Assembly: GCA_902470035.1 (NCBI GenBank)
Contig: CABREZ010000048.1
Location: 1 to 10,240 of the forward strand
Direction: 5' to 3'
Length of the DNA: 10,240 bases
DNA from: an uncultured Streptococcus sp.
Lineage (GTDB): Bacteria > Bacillota > Bacilli > Lactobacillales > Streptococcaceae
Shown here piece by piece: positions 1 through 6,386 of this stretch (position 1 is its first letter; every line of letters begins with the position of its first letter). Under the pieces are notes generated by a model. It ran no database searches. It was not told the DNA's origin and saw only the letters and a program-made list of their open reading frames with translations. Both the position numbers and the translations under genes were made by a program.

Positions 1-7
1 CATTCTG

Positions 8-27
8 TTCCTAGTTTTAGGAATTTT
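8..27 (+). terminator. Weak terminator-like hairpin at window start
   Basis: TTCCTA (8-13) pairs with TAGGAA (18-23) around a 4-base loop and is followed by TTTT. The stem is only 6 bp and AT-rich. It could end a gene lying left of the window, but that gene is not visible, so the call is tentative. Confidence 0.35.
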
Positions 28-52
28 CCATTTTTATAGAGAGAAAAAGGTG

Positions 53-58
53 TACAAT
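53..58 (+). promoter_or_regulatory. Probable -10 box of the first gene
   Basis: TACAAT at 53-58 follows GGTG and resembles the other -10 boxes in this window (TACAAT at 1980, TATAAT at 6381). No good -35 box lies at 16-18 bases. If it is the -10, the ATG at 57 lies inside the promoter and cannot be the start codon, which favours the ATG at 84. Confidence 0.4.
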
Positions 59-83
59 GGAGGTGAAAAGGAAGGTGATTTCT

Positions 84-413
84 ATGGAAGAAAGGGATGT
101 GATTCAAGAAGCGAGGACGATGATCGAAACCCTCCAAACAGCCTTTTCTAGGGAATGCAAAGCCAGTCCAGATGCCCTTCGATTTGAAGAAAATCTAGAT
201 CAGATTTTGAAAGTTTTATTGAAGGCTAGGCAGGTAGATAATCGCCTATTGATCGAGTTGGAAAAGTTTTATCAGACCGCCAGTCTATTGATTGGTCTGG
301 GTGGGCTAGCATTGAACGAAGAAGCCTTTCAAGCTTGGCGAGCTTATGATCACTGGCATTACGAGGTTGTGAAGTCTCAGTTACAGGTCTACGGACCGAC
401 GGTGGTTCTTTAA
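84..413 (+). CDS. Small helical protein of unknown function
   Basis: I do not recognise this 109-residue protein and assign no function. The start at 84 (MEERDVIQEA) is preferred over the in-frame ATG at 57. GGAAGGTG (70-77) is a Shine-Dalgarno sequence at good spacing, while the ATG at 57 overlaps a likely -10 box. If the earlier start were used the protein would be 118 residues. It is rich in Glu, Leu, Lys and Gln, has no signal peptide, and reads as mostly alpha-helical and cytoplasmic. A mildly hydrophobic stretch (TASLLIGLGGLAL) lies in the middle and aromatic residues cluster near the C-terminus (AWRAYDHWHYE). Size and helicity recall small immunity-type helical bundles, but I see no diagnostic motif. 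A 28-codon ORF follows 51 bases downstream and both precede the terminator at 566, so they are probably co-transcribed. Confidence 0.75.
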   Translation: MEERDVIQEARTMIETLQTAFSRECKASPDALRFEENLDQILKVLLKARQVDNRLLIELEKFYQTASLLIGLGGLALNEEAFQAWRAYDHWHYEVVKSQLQVYGPTVVL

Positions 414-423
414 TCTTGGTTAC

Positions 424-439
424 GATGTTTAGGAACATC
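424..439 (+). other. Small hairpin between the first two ORFs
   Basis: GATGTT (424-429) and AACATC (434-439) form a perfect 6-bp stem around TAGG. No U-tract follows, so it is not a terminator. It ends 11 bases before the AGGAGGTG ribosome binding site of the 28-codon ORF and could affect RNA stability or translation there. Confidence 0.4.
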
Positions 440-464
440 AGATGATTGAGAGGAGGTGTGGGAC

Positions 465-551
465 ATGTCTCTCATGCATGATTTTTTCCATCAGTTTTTA
501 GTGTCTCTACGAAATCTTGGTTATTCGCTCTTTTTCTTATTTGAAAAATAA
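465..551 (+). CDS. Candidate 28-residue hydrophobic small protein
   Basis: A 28-codon ORF begins MSLMHDFFHQ and ends LFFLFEK. Its start is preceded by AGGAGGTG (451-458), an almost complete match to the anti-Shine-Dalgarno, 6 bases from the ATG; this is the best ribosome binding site in the window. A strong terminator begins 15 bases after the stop. The peptide is rich in Phe and Leu, with a hydrophobic C-terminal half and one closing Lys, so it may associate with the membrane as a short amphipathic helix. It has no double-glycine leader, no Cys, and no clear match to SHP or ComS pheromones or Fst-type toxins as I know them. It is probably translated with the upstream gene. Its function is unknown, and the evidence for coding is the ribosome binding site and position only. 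Confidence 0.5.
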   Translation: MSLMHDFFHQFLVSLRNLGYSLFFLFEK

Positions 552-565
552 GTGGGAGTGCCTTT

Positions 566-598
566 ATCCCTTTTACTAGTATAGTAGAAGGGATTTTT
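566..598 (+). terminator. Rho-independent terminator
   Basis: ATCCCTTTTACTA (566-578) pairs with TAGTAGAAGGGAT (582-594) around a 3-base loop, with one G-T wobble, followed by TTTTT (594-598). It closes the unit of the 109-residue protein and the 28-codon ORF. Confidence 0.85.
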
Positions 599-610
599 GA
601 TGCAGAATCC

Positions 611-639
611 TTGAAAATCTGAGGCTCTTGGATTATGAT
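611..639 (+). promoter_or_regulatory. Sigma-A-type promoter of msrAB
   Basis: TTGAAA (611-616, 5 of 6 consensus) is separated by 17 bases from TATGAT (634-639, 5 of 6). Transcription would start near 646, which leaves almost no leader for an ATG at 651 and supports the msrAB start at 696. Confidence 0.7.
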
Positions 640-695
640 GGAGCTAATAGATGTTAAGCGTTCCTCTTAGGGAATGCAGGAAGCGAGGAAAAAAG

Positions 696-1631
696 ATGGC
701 AGAGATTTATCTAGCAGGTGGCTGTTTTTGGGGCTTAGAGGAGTATTTCTCTCGGATCCCCGGTGTAGAAAAGACGACGGTGGGCTATGCCAATGGCCAG
801 GTAGAAACGACCAATTATCAATTGATCAAAGAAACGGATCATGCAGAGACTGTACAAGTTATCTACGATCCAGACAAGATCACTTTACGCGCAATTCTGC
901 TCTACTATTTCCGGGTGATCGATCCCTTGTCCGTTAACAAGCAGGGAAATGATCGAGGCCGCCAATACCGAACCGGTGTCTATTACCTAGACGAGGCGGA
1001 TCGTCAGGTGATCGCCCACCTGTTTGCGGAGCAAGAAGAGCAACTGGGACGCAAGATCGCGGTGGAGCTAGAGCCCTTGCGTCACTACATCCTGGCTGAG
1101 GACTACCACCAAGACTACCTCAAGAAGAATCCTGGGGGTTATTGCCATATCGATGTGACGGATGCTGATCAGCCCTTGATTGATCTGGCAGCCTATCAGA
1201 AGCCAGATCAAGAAACCTTAAAAGCGAAACTGACAGCAGAGCAGTACCAAGTCACTCAGGAGAGTGCGACAGAGCGTCCTTTCCACAATGTCTATGATCA
1301 GACCTTTGAAGAGGGTATCTATGTGGATATTACGACTGGGGAACCTCTCTTTTTTGCCAAGGATAAGTTCGCTTCTGGCTGTGGCTGGCCAAGTTTCTCC
1401 CGTCCCATTGCCAAAGATGTCATCCACTATTACCAGGACCATAGCCACGGGATGGAGCGGATCGAAGTTCGTTCCCGCTCAGGCAATGCCCATCTCGGTC
1501 ATGTATTCACCGATGGACCAAAAGACCAAGGTGGCCTACGCTATTGCATCAATTCGGCCTCACTGCGCTTTATTCCAAAAGAGGAAATGGAGCAAGAAGG
1601 TTATGGTTATTTGTTAAAGGCTTTGAAATAA
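696..1631 (+). CDS. msrAB: Fused methionine sulfoxide reductase MsrA-MsrB
   Basis: This 311-residue bifunctional enzyme reduces both epimers of methionine sulfoxide: the MsrA half acts on the S form and the MsrB half on the R form. The start at 696 (MAEIYLAGG) has GAGG 7 bases upstream and puts the MsrA motif GCFWG at residues 9-13 with catalytic Cys10. The in-frame ATG at 651 would add 15 residues unlike the family. MsrA covers about residues 4-155 and includes RQYRTG and GYCHID. MsrB covers about 180-300, with GCGWPSFS (Cys229, probable resolving Cys) and RYCINSASLRF (Cys284, catalytic). No signal peptide or membrane anchor is present, which points to the cytoplasmic streptococcal type rather than the secreted MsrAB partnered with thioredoxin-like lipoproteins. 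It has its own promoter. No terminator separates it from the small membrane protein downstream. Confidence 0.97.
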   Translation: MAEIYLAGGCFWGLEEYFSRIPGVEKTTVGYANGQVETTNYQLIKETDHAETVQVIYDPDKITLRAILLYYFRVIDPLSVNKQGNDRGRQYRTGVYYLDEADRQVIAHLFAEQEEQLGRKIAVELEPLRHYILAEDYHQDYLKKNPGGYCHIDVTDADQPLIDLAAYQKPDQETLKAKLTAEQYQVTQESATERPFHNVYDQTFEEGIYVDITTGEPLFFAKDKFASGCGWPSFSRPIAKDVIHYYQDHSHGMERIEVRSRSGNAHLGHVFTDGPKDQGGLRYCINSASLRFIPKEEMEQEGYGYLLKALK

Positions 1632-1665
1632 GAGGGCCTTTCTAGTAGATCGAAAAACGGAGTTT

Positions 1666-1868
1666 ATGATGAAAAATAGAAATTTGTGGTTAACAAGTTT
1701 TCACTTTCGGCTATGGTAACTCTGATTGGATTAGGATTTACTGCCTATAATCATTTTGTATTCCATCAACCTTTTATGAATCGGACGACAAAAGGGTTGA
1801 TTTCGGCCTTTTTCCTAAGTCTTGTCATGGTTGCGATTAGCTTGTCCAAATCAAACGATAAGAAGTGA
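1666..1868 (+). CDS. Small two-helix membrane protein, probable frameshift near its start
   Basis: The uninterrupted frame runs from a GTG at 1686 to 1868 (60 residues) and encodes two hydrophobic segments, about SLSAMVTLIGLGFTAY and GLISAFFLSLVMVAISL, with a charged tail (SKSNDKK). I do not recognise a family. The GTG has no ribosome binding site. GGAG (1659-1662) instead sits 3 bases before ATG at 1666 and 6 before ATG at 1669, in a different frame: MMKNRNLWLTSF, then a stop after 17 codons. One extra T in the TTTT at 1698-1701 would join the two frames into a 67-residue protein with a normal start (MMKNRNLWLTSF-SLSAMVTLIG). I therefore place the gene from 1666 and read it as carrying a one-base deletion, or a sequencing error. 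Use of GTG 1686 or the internal ATG of AMVTL are alternatives. It lies 34 bases after msrAB and before a strong terminator, so it is probably co-transcribed with msrAB. Confidence 0.6.
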
Positions 1869-1904
1869 TGATCGATCATTTACATGAATTAATCAACTGT
1901 GCAG

Positions 1905-1960
1905 GAGCAGGACGATGAAGCGTTTCTAAACAATGGCGCTTCTGTCCTGCTCTCTTTTTT
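1905..1960 (+). terminator. Rho-independent terminator, long stem
   Basis: GAGCAGGAC (1905-1913) pairs with GTCCTGCTC (1944-1952). An inner stem, GAAGCG (1917-1922) with CGCTTC (1937-1942), caps it across a small internal loop. TCTTTTTT follows. It ends the msrAB unit. Confidence 0.88.
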
Positions 1961-1976
1961 CTCTTCTTAAAATTTG

Positions 1977-1985
1977 TGATACAAT
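1977..1985 (+). promoter_or_regulatory. Extended -10 promoter of the capA-like operon
   Basis: TGATACAAT combines the TGn extension with TACAAT (5 of 6). A -35 box is not evident, as is common with extended -10 promoters. The predicted start near 1992 leaves a leader of about 160 bases before the ATG at 2154. Confidence 0.55.
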
Positions 1986-2011
1986 GAAGAGAAAGCTTTT
2001 CAATGAATACT

Positions 2012-2049
2012 AGGTTTGATATGGGGTTAGTGGCTCATTGTATAAACCT
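2012..2049 (+). other. Hairpin in the capA-like leader
   Basis: AGGTTT (2012-2017) and AAACCT (2044-2049) pair. ATA (2019-2021) and TAT (2041-2043) extend the stem to 9 bp with one bulged G around a 19-base loop. No U-tract follows. The rest of the leader (2050-2153) contains only short unconvincing ORFs. It may be a cis-acting RNA element; I do not recognise a known riboswitch. Confidence 0.35.
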
Positions 2050-2153
2050 GAGATGAGAAAGTTGGAATGTTAGAGAAGTGTGAGAATGTAAAAGGTACCA
2101 TCAAGATGCTAGGGAGAGGCCTTTGACAAGTGCAAGAGAAATAGGAAGAGAAG

Positions 2154-3494
2154 ATGATGAAGAATTGGAAGGATCTCTTAAAGAGATGGAGCGAGCTTGG
2201 GAAAGATATCCTCAGGATGCTCAACGACTGGCTTGATATTGGCTTGGGAAAGGTGACCGCTTTTCGCCTGACCAACGAACAGTTTGTCTATGGTTTGCTG
2301 ATTACAGTATTTGCGGCAGCAAATCTGGTCTTGTGGGTTCAAAAATGGAATGGTTTTCCCATTACAGCGCTAGAAATGCCGGAAGTCGTTGAAAAGCAAG
2401 AAGAAGTTCATCCGGATCAGTTACCGCATACGGCTCGGATCATGGCAAATGGAGATCAACTCTATCATGACTTGATTTATATGAGTGCCGCCAAGGAAGA
2501 TGGAAGCTATGATTTTTCTGAGAATTATCACTATGCTCAGGAATGGTTGAAGCAAGGGGATCTGGTCTTGGGGGATTTTGAAGGGACCATTAATTCGGAT
2601 TATGGGCTTTCGGGCTATCCGATTTTCAATGCCCCTGGGGAGGTGGTTGCTTCGATTAAGGATGCAGGCTATCAGGTGATGGACCTGGGACATAACCATA
2701 TCCTCGATTCTGGCTTGGAAGGGCTGTTTTCGACTGCAAAGGCCTTTGAAGACGCGGGGATCCAAACGGTTGGTGTCTACCCGCATGAGACGAGAGAGCA
2801 AGCCCCTATCCTGATCAAGGAAGTAAATGGGATCAAGATTGCGATCTTGGCCTACTCCTACGGGTTTAATGGGATGGAATATAATCTAGAACAAGAGGAC
2901 TATGATAACCGTCTATCGGACCTCAATGAGGAGCGGATGCGTCAAGAAATCCAAAAAGCTGAGATGGAAGCGGACGTAACTATTGTCATGCCTCAGATGG
3001 GGATTGAATATGAGTTAGAGCCATCAGAGGAACAAAAGGAGCTATACCATAAGATGATTTCTTGGGGAGCGGATATCGTCTTGGGTGGTCATCCTCATGT
3101 CGTCCAGCTTGCTGAGATTGTGGATAAGGATGGGCAACAGAAATTGATCGTTTATTCTATGGGGAATTTCCTTTCCAATCAGCGGATGGAAACCATGGAA
3201 GGGATAGACAATGCCCAATGGACCGAACGGGGTGTCCTGATGGATATCACCATTGAGAAGGTAGGGCGTAAGACACGGATCAAAACGGCCACAGCTCATC
3301 CTACTTGGGTCAACCGGACGCCAAAGGACAGTTATTCTCCTGAAGGCTATGAACTCTATCATTTCCAGACCTATATCTTGGAGGACTGGATTGAGGGAGG
3401 CAAGTATCGGGATCAATTGGATGACGAAACAAAGGCGCGTGTCGATACAGCCTACCAGGAAGTGAAAGAACGTGTGAATTTGAATTGGCAGTAG
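2154..3494 (+). CDS. Membrane-anchored CapA-family (PGA_cap) protein
   Basis: This 446-residue protein belongs to the CapA/PGA_cap family, whose fold is that of calcineurin-like metallophosphatases. A Lys/Arg-rich N-terminus is followed by one membrane segment at about residues 44-63 (FVYGLLITVFAAANLVLW), placing the catalytic-type domain outside the cell. Family landmarks in order: ANGDQLYHDLIY (98-109), GDFEGTI (140-146), GHNHILDSG (179-187), GIEYELEP (283-290), GGHPHVV (311-317) and YSMGNFL (334-340). Two usual metal-ligand spots differ: the NNH motif reads HNH and the HWG motif reads QMG (281-283). AGGAAG lies 6 bases before the ATG at 2154; an ATG at 2157 is equally possible. There are no capB, capC or capD genes nearby, so a role in poly-gamma-glutamate export is not supported. 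The MutS-like gene follows after 18 bases. An envelope role is inferred; the substrate is unknown. Confidence 0.85.
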   Translation: MMKNWKDLLKRWSELGKDILRMLNDWLDIGLGKVTAFRLTNEQFVYGLLITVFAAANLVLWVQKWNGFPITALEMPEVVEKQEEVHPDQLPHTARIMANGDQLYHDLIYMSAAKEDGSYDFSENYHYAQEWLKQGDLVLGDFEGTINSDYGLSGYPIFNAPGEVVASIKDAGYQVMDLGHNHILDSGLEGLFSTAKAFEDAGIQTVGVYPHETREQAPILIKEVNGIKIAILAYSYGFNGMEYNLEQEDYDNRLSDLNEERMRQEIQKAEMEADVTIVMPQMGIEYELEPSEEQKELYHKMISWGADIVLGGHPHVVQLAEIVDKDGQQKLIVYSMGNFLSNQRMETMEGIDNAQWTERGVLMDITIEKVGRKTRIKTATAHPTWVNRTPKDSYSPEGYELYHFQTYILEDWIEGGKYRDQLDDETKARVDTAYQEVKERVNLNWQ

Positions 3495-3512
3495 GAAGGG
3501 GCGAATGAAGGA

Positions 3513-5180
3513 ATGGACAAACTTGGATGGTTACCAATTGGATTTGTTGGACTGATCATCGTTATGACTCTAACAAATCAGCTATCAACGATTCTTCTGA
3601 GAAAAAAATTAGCCAAGGCTTGGGAGGGTAAACCTTTTTTCATAAAAAAAGATAGTGAAGAAAGTTTAGCGGAAACAATGCTCTTGGCTTCTGCACTCCA
3701 ACCGACAGATAGCCAAGTAGACGGTCAGACTTGGCATGATTTGGACCTCTATAGAGTCTTTGATCAGTTGAATTATACACAGTCTAGTATAGGGGCTGAG
3801 GCCTTGTATCAGAAGATGCGTTTGATTAAATTTCAACCAGAAGCATCCTTGCAGGAGTTAGAGGATTTTTTTGACCATCACCCTGATCTTCGTCTCAAGG
3901 TTCAAGTTGTCATGAACCAATTAGGAAAAAAGAACCACAATATGGCTAGAAGTATTGTGGCGAATCCAGGGAAACAGGATTCGAAGATCTATCTTTCTCT
4001 CTATATTTTCTTAGCCTGTTTGCCGGTCTTCTCGCTTTTCTTCCTTCCGTTTTTTAAAATTCAAGCGATGATGGTCTTGGTGGCGAGTGCGACCTTCAAT
4101 ATCATTTTTTCGAGCATTCGGAATTGGTCGAATAAAATGCGCTTGGATCGAGTTAGTTACTTGGTTCGTATCTTTGCCTCAACGGAAAAGCTTAGCCATT
4201 TAGCGATTCCAAAACAAGAAGCCCTCAAACAGGCTGTCCAACCATTTAAGAAGACGAAAGTTATTTCCGGAATCTTACAAAGTCCAACAGGAAGCTCAGA
4301 TATGGAAATTATTCTGATTTACCTTAATTTTCTTTTCTTAATTCCGCAGATTGCTCAAGTTTATATCTATCAGCAAGTGAGGATTCATCAGAAAGAAGCT
4401 CAGGAAGCGATCAATCTTTTGGGAGAATTGGAAGTAGCCATCAGCCTTCTACGCCATAAGCGTGATGTTGAATTGGTCTGTCATCCTTATTTTAAAAAAG
4501 AAGGCGGAATTAAGGGCAAGGGGATCTACCATCCTTTACTAACGGATCCGGTTGCTAACGATGTTCGTTTTGAAAAAAATATGGTGATTAGTGGAGATAA
4601 TGCCTCAGGGAAATCTACTTATCTGAAAATGGTAGCTATTAACTGTATTTTAGCGCAGGGCTTGGGCTTCGCTTATGGTGACAGTTTGGAGCTTTCTTAT
4701 GGACATGTCATGACCTCTATGGATGTCAGCGATGATATCGAGGTTGGAGATAGTTATTTTATTACAGAGAGCAAAACAATTCTCCGAATGATTGAGAGTC
4801 TGGAAAAGTCAGGTTTTCATTATTTCTTTATTGATGAACTCTTTAAGGGAACCAATACCATTGAGCGAATTGGATCTGGCTTGGGGATTGTCCGCTGGCT
4901 ATCTAGACACGATTGCTTGTATATGATTTCGAGTCATGATATTGAGTTAGTCGCGGCGTCTGGTGCAGTCAATGATAATTATCATTTTGATAGTCGTTAT
5001 GTTGACGGGGAAATTGTCTTTGATTATCAGATAAAGCAGGGGGCGGCAGTAACGAAGAATGCGGTCAATACATTAAAAAGCCTCCATTTTCCTTCAGAAA
5101 TCACCCAAACTTCTCAAGAATTAATAAGGCAATATGAAGAAACAGGGAAATGGTCTTTAAATACAATGATTGAGAGCTAA
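3513..5180 (+). CDS. Membrane-embedded MutS-like ATPase
   Basis: This 555-residue protein has the MutS domain V ABC-type ATPase at its C-terminus: Walker A GDNASGKST (361-369), Walker B and following motif FFIDELFKGTNTIERIGSG (438-456) and the H-loop SSHD (473-476). The middle (about 70-135 and 290-350) resembles the MutS core and clamp helices. The N-terminal mismatch-binding domain with its Phe-X-Glu motif is missing. There are hydrophobic segments at about 9-27, 160-201 (probably two passes) and 265-288, so it should be an integral membrane protein. It belongs to the membrane-bound MutS-related group of Firmicutes, whose role is not established; annotating it as mismatch repair would be misleading. 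It follows the capA-like gene by 18 bases and shares its terminator. GGAAGGGG (3495-3502) is rather far from the ATG at 3513. An ATG at 3504 is better spaced but opens only a 16-codon frame. Confidence 0.88.
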   Translation: MDKLGWLPIGFVGLIIVMTLTNQLSTILLRKKLAKAWEGKPFFIKKDSEESLAETMLLASALQPTDSQVDGQTWHDLDLYRVFDQLNYTQSSIGAEALYQKMRLIKFQPEASLQELEDFFDHHPDLRLKVQVVMNQLGKKNHNMARSIVANPGKQDSKIYLSLYIFLACLPVFSLFFLPFFKIQAMMVLVASATFNIIFSSIRNWSNKMRLDRVSYLVRIFASTEKLSHLAIPKQEALKQAVQPFKKTKVISGILQSPTGSSDMEIILIYLNFLFLIPQIAQVYIYQQVRIHQKEAQEAINLLGELEVAISLLRHKRDVELVCHPYFKKEGGIKGKGIYHPLLTDPVANDVRFEKNMVISGDNASGKSTYLKMVAINCILAQGLGFAYGDSLELSYGHVMTSMDVSDDIEVGDSYFITESKTILRMIESLEKSGFHYFFIDELFKGTNTIERIGSGLGIVRWLSRHDCLYMISSHDIELVAASGAVNDNYHFDSRYVDGEIVFDYQIKQGAAVTKNAVNTLKSLHFPSEITQTSQELIRQYEETGKWSLNTMIES

Positions 5181-5228
5181 AGATGTAAGTTGCTTCGTTT
5201 TATCTGATATTTCTACTGTTAAAAAACT

Positions 5229-5273
5229 AAAAGCCCCTGGAACATAAGTTTCAATTGTGTTCAGGGGGCTTTT
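5229..5273. terminator. Bidirectional terminator between convergent genes
   Basis: AAAAGCCCC (5229-5237) pairs with GGGGCTTTT (5265-5273). The stem continues inwards with a wobble, one mismatch and AACA/TGTT. The arms supply a U-tract in both directions, so it can end both the plus-strand MutS-like gene and the minus-strand AraC gene. Confidence 0.85.
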
Positions 5274-5290
5274 ATTATTTGATCCATTGA

Positions 5291-6166
5291 TTAAAGACAA
5301 GCTTTTCGGTATTGACTTGGAGTGATCTGATAGTATTTCTTGAATTGGCGATTAAAGTTTGAGAGGTTGTTGAAGCCAGATTGGCTAGCGATATCAATAA
5401 TTGCCAGATCAGAATGCTGGAGGAAATGGGCGGCTTTTTTTAGCCGATATTGGATGATGTACTCCATACAAGAGATCCCTAATTGTTTCTTAAAGAAATT
5501 CATAAAGTGGGTCGGGCTAAAATGACACAATTCTGCTAATTGCTCAATCATAAGCTCCTCTTGGTAATGGTTCGAAATATGATCGAGGACCAAACGAATT
5601 TTTTCTTCTCTCCGGTAAGCGTCCGTTGAGAACTTCTTCTCGACGATATAGTTGTGAGAGAAGAGGAGATAGAGGAGTTCATTGAGCTGGGATTTAAGTC
5701 GGAGTTCATAGTAGGGTCCTTGTTCTCTTCCGTTTGCCATACAGGTTAAGAGGCTCTGTTTGATTTCTTCGTAACCAGGTGATTGGGCTTGAATGCGTCG
5801 GACGAATTCAAAATCCCCATTGTAGAGGGGTTGTAAATATTTTAGAGTGGCGATATTTTTATGGGTAATCCCAATCAGGTCCAGATTAAAATGCAGGACA
5901 TCCATAGTATGAGAAGAACTCTGGATGGGGTGGATGGAGTGGAGGGCATTGGGGCGGATCAAAATAATATCGCCTGGTTGACTATGAAAGTATTCATAGT
6001 CGATATGGAACTGAGCAGTCCCTTCATTGACATAAATAATCTCAATATCGGTGTGCCAGTGAAATAAGATATCTGGCTGGCCATTTTGGGTGCGAATCTG
6101 TCTGATTGAAAAAGGGAAATCGCTATTGGGAAAGGATGTTTGGCGGTATAAGGTCTTTGTGTTCAT
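5291..6166 (-). CDS. AraC-family regulator with N-terminal cupin
   Basis: This 291-residue transcription factor has an effector-binding cupin and an AraC-type DNA-binding domain. The cupin motif is complete: HWHTDIE (36-42) fits HxHx3E followed six residues later by Gly49, and PNALH (72-76) supplies the second motif. The C-terminal domain has two helix-turn-helix units, about residues 206-227 (QLAELCHFSPTHFMNFFKK) and 256-277 (IIDIASQSGFNNLSNFNRQF), with the family ending YYQITPSQYRK. GAGGT precedes the ATG on the minus strand. Cupin-AraC proteins usually sense sugars or other small carbon compounds, but this effector cannot be read from sequence. It is convergent with the MutS-like gene and divergent from the HAD/SGNH operon, making the shared 247-base spacer the first place to look for its operator. 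No transport or sugar genes lie nearby. Confidence 0.92.
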   Translation of the reverse strand: MNTKTLYRQTSFPNSDFPFSIRQIRTQNGQPDILFHWHTDIEIIYVNEGTAQFHIDYEYFHSQPGDIILIRPNALHSIHPIQSSSHTMDVLHFNLDLIGITHKNIATLKYLQPLYNGDFEFVRRIQAQSPGYEEIKQSLLTCMANGREQGPYYELRLKSQLNELLYLLFSHNYIVEKKFSTDAYRREEKIRLVLDHISNHYQEELMIEQLAELCHFSPTHFMNFFKKQLGISCMEYIIQYRLKKAAHFLQHSDLAIIDIASQSGFNNLSNFNRQFKKYYQITPSQYRKACL

Positions 6167-6193
6167 GCCTACCTCTTAGATCTTTTTCGGGAG

Positions 6194-6232
6194 TAGCAGA
6201 CGTTTTTACCAGGTGTGTGAAAGGGTCTGCTA
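6194..6232 (-). promoter_or_regulatory. Inverted repeat in the AraC gene leader
   Basis: TAGCAGAC (6194-6201) and GTCTGCTA (6225-6232) are perfect 8-base inverted arms separated by 23 bases. GAGTA (6191-6195) could alternatively pair with TACTC (6235-6239). No U-tract follows on either strand. It lies 28 bases before the AraC start and downstream of its likely promoter, so it could be an RNA structure or an operator for autoregulation. Confidence 0.4.
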
Positions 6233-6262
6233 GTTACTCATACAGGGAAATCTACTATCTAT

Positions 6263-6268
6263 ATTATA
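6263..6268 (-). promoter_or_regulatory. Possible -10 box of the AraC gene
   Basis: The minus strand reads TATAAT here, with a weak TTTAAT 17 bases upstream (6286-6291). The same AT-rich patch also gives TATAAT on the plus strand at 6265-6270, so strand assignment is uncertain. Use on the minus strand would give a leader of about 90 bases containing the inverted repeat at 6194-6232. Confidence 0.3.
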
Positions 6269-6306
6269 ATAAAATTGGACCAAAAATTAAAGAGGATTCG
6301 GTGGAA

Positions 6307-6325
6307 TTTCTTAAATTTTAAGGAA
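6307..6325 (+). repeat. Odd palindrome in the divergent spacer
   Basis: CTTAAA (6310-6315) and TTTAAG (6317-6322) are mirrored around a single T; flanking TTT and GAA extend the symmetry with one G-T position. It sits just before GGAGGAGAGG (6326-6335). It could be a dimeric regulator's site between the AraC gene and the HAD operon; no target protein is shown. Confidence 0.35.
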
Positions 6326-6343
6326 GGAGGAGAGGTGTGATTT

Positions 6344-6367
6344 ATGGGAGAGAATGCTCCAAAATGA
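6344..6367 (+). other. Seven-codon minicistron with strong ribosome binding site
   Basis: GGAGGAGAGG (6326-6335) lies 8 bases before an ATG that reads MGENAPK and then TGA. It precedes the likely -10 box at 6381, so it would be translated only from a promoter further upstream. It may be a leader peptide or a chance match. Confidence 0.25.
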
Positions 6368-6380
6368 TGAGGGAATGGTG

Positions 6381-6386
6381 TATAAT
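6381..6386 (+). promoter_or_regulatory. -10 box of the HAD/SGNH operon
   Basis: A perfect TATAAT follows GGTG at 28 bases before the ATG at 6414. No convincing -35 box is present. Because it lies downstream of the in-frame ATG at 6354, it argues for the start at 6414. Confidence 0.5.

Noticed and set aside
651..695. Upstream ATG extending msrAB by 15 residues
   Set aside because: It lies about 5 bases after the predicted transcription start without a ribosome binding site, and the added residues do not fit the MsrA N-terminus.
2154..3494. Poly-gamma-glutamate capsule locus
   Set aside because: No capB, capC or capD homologue is adjacent and some metal-binding motifs are altered.
3513..5180. 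Annotation of the MutS-like protein as mismatch repair MutS
   Set aside because: The mismatch-recognition domain is missing, the length is too short for MutS1, and several membrane segments are present.
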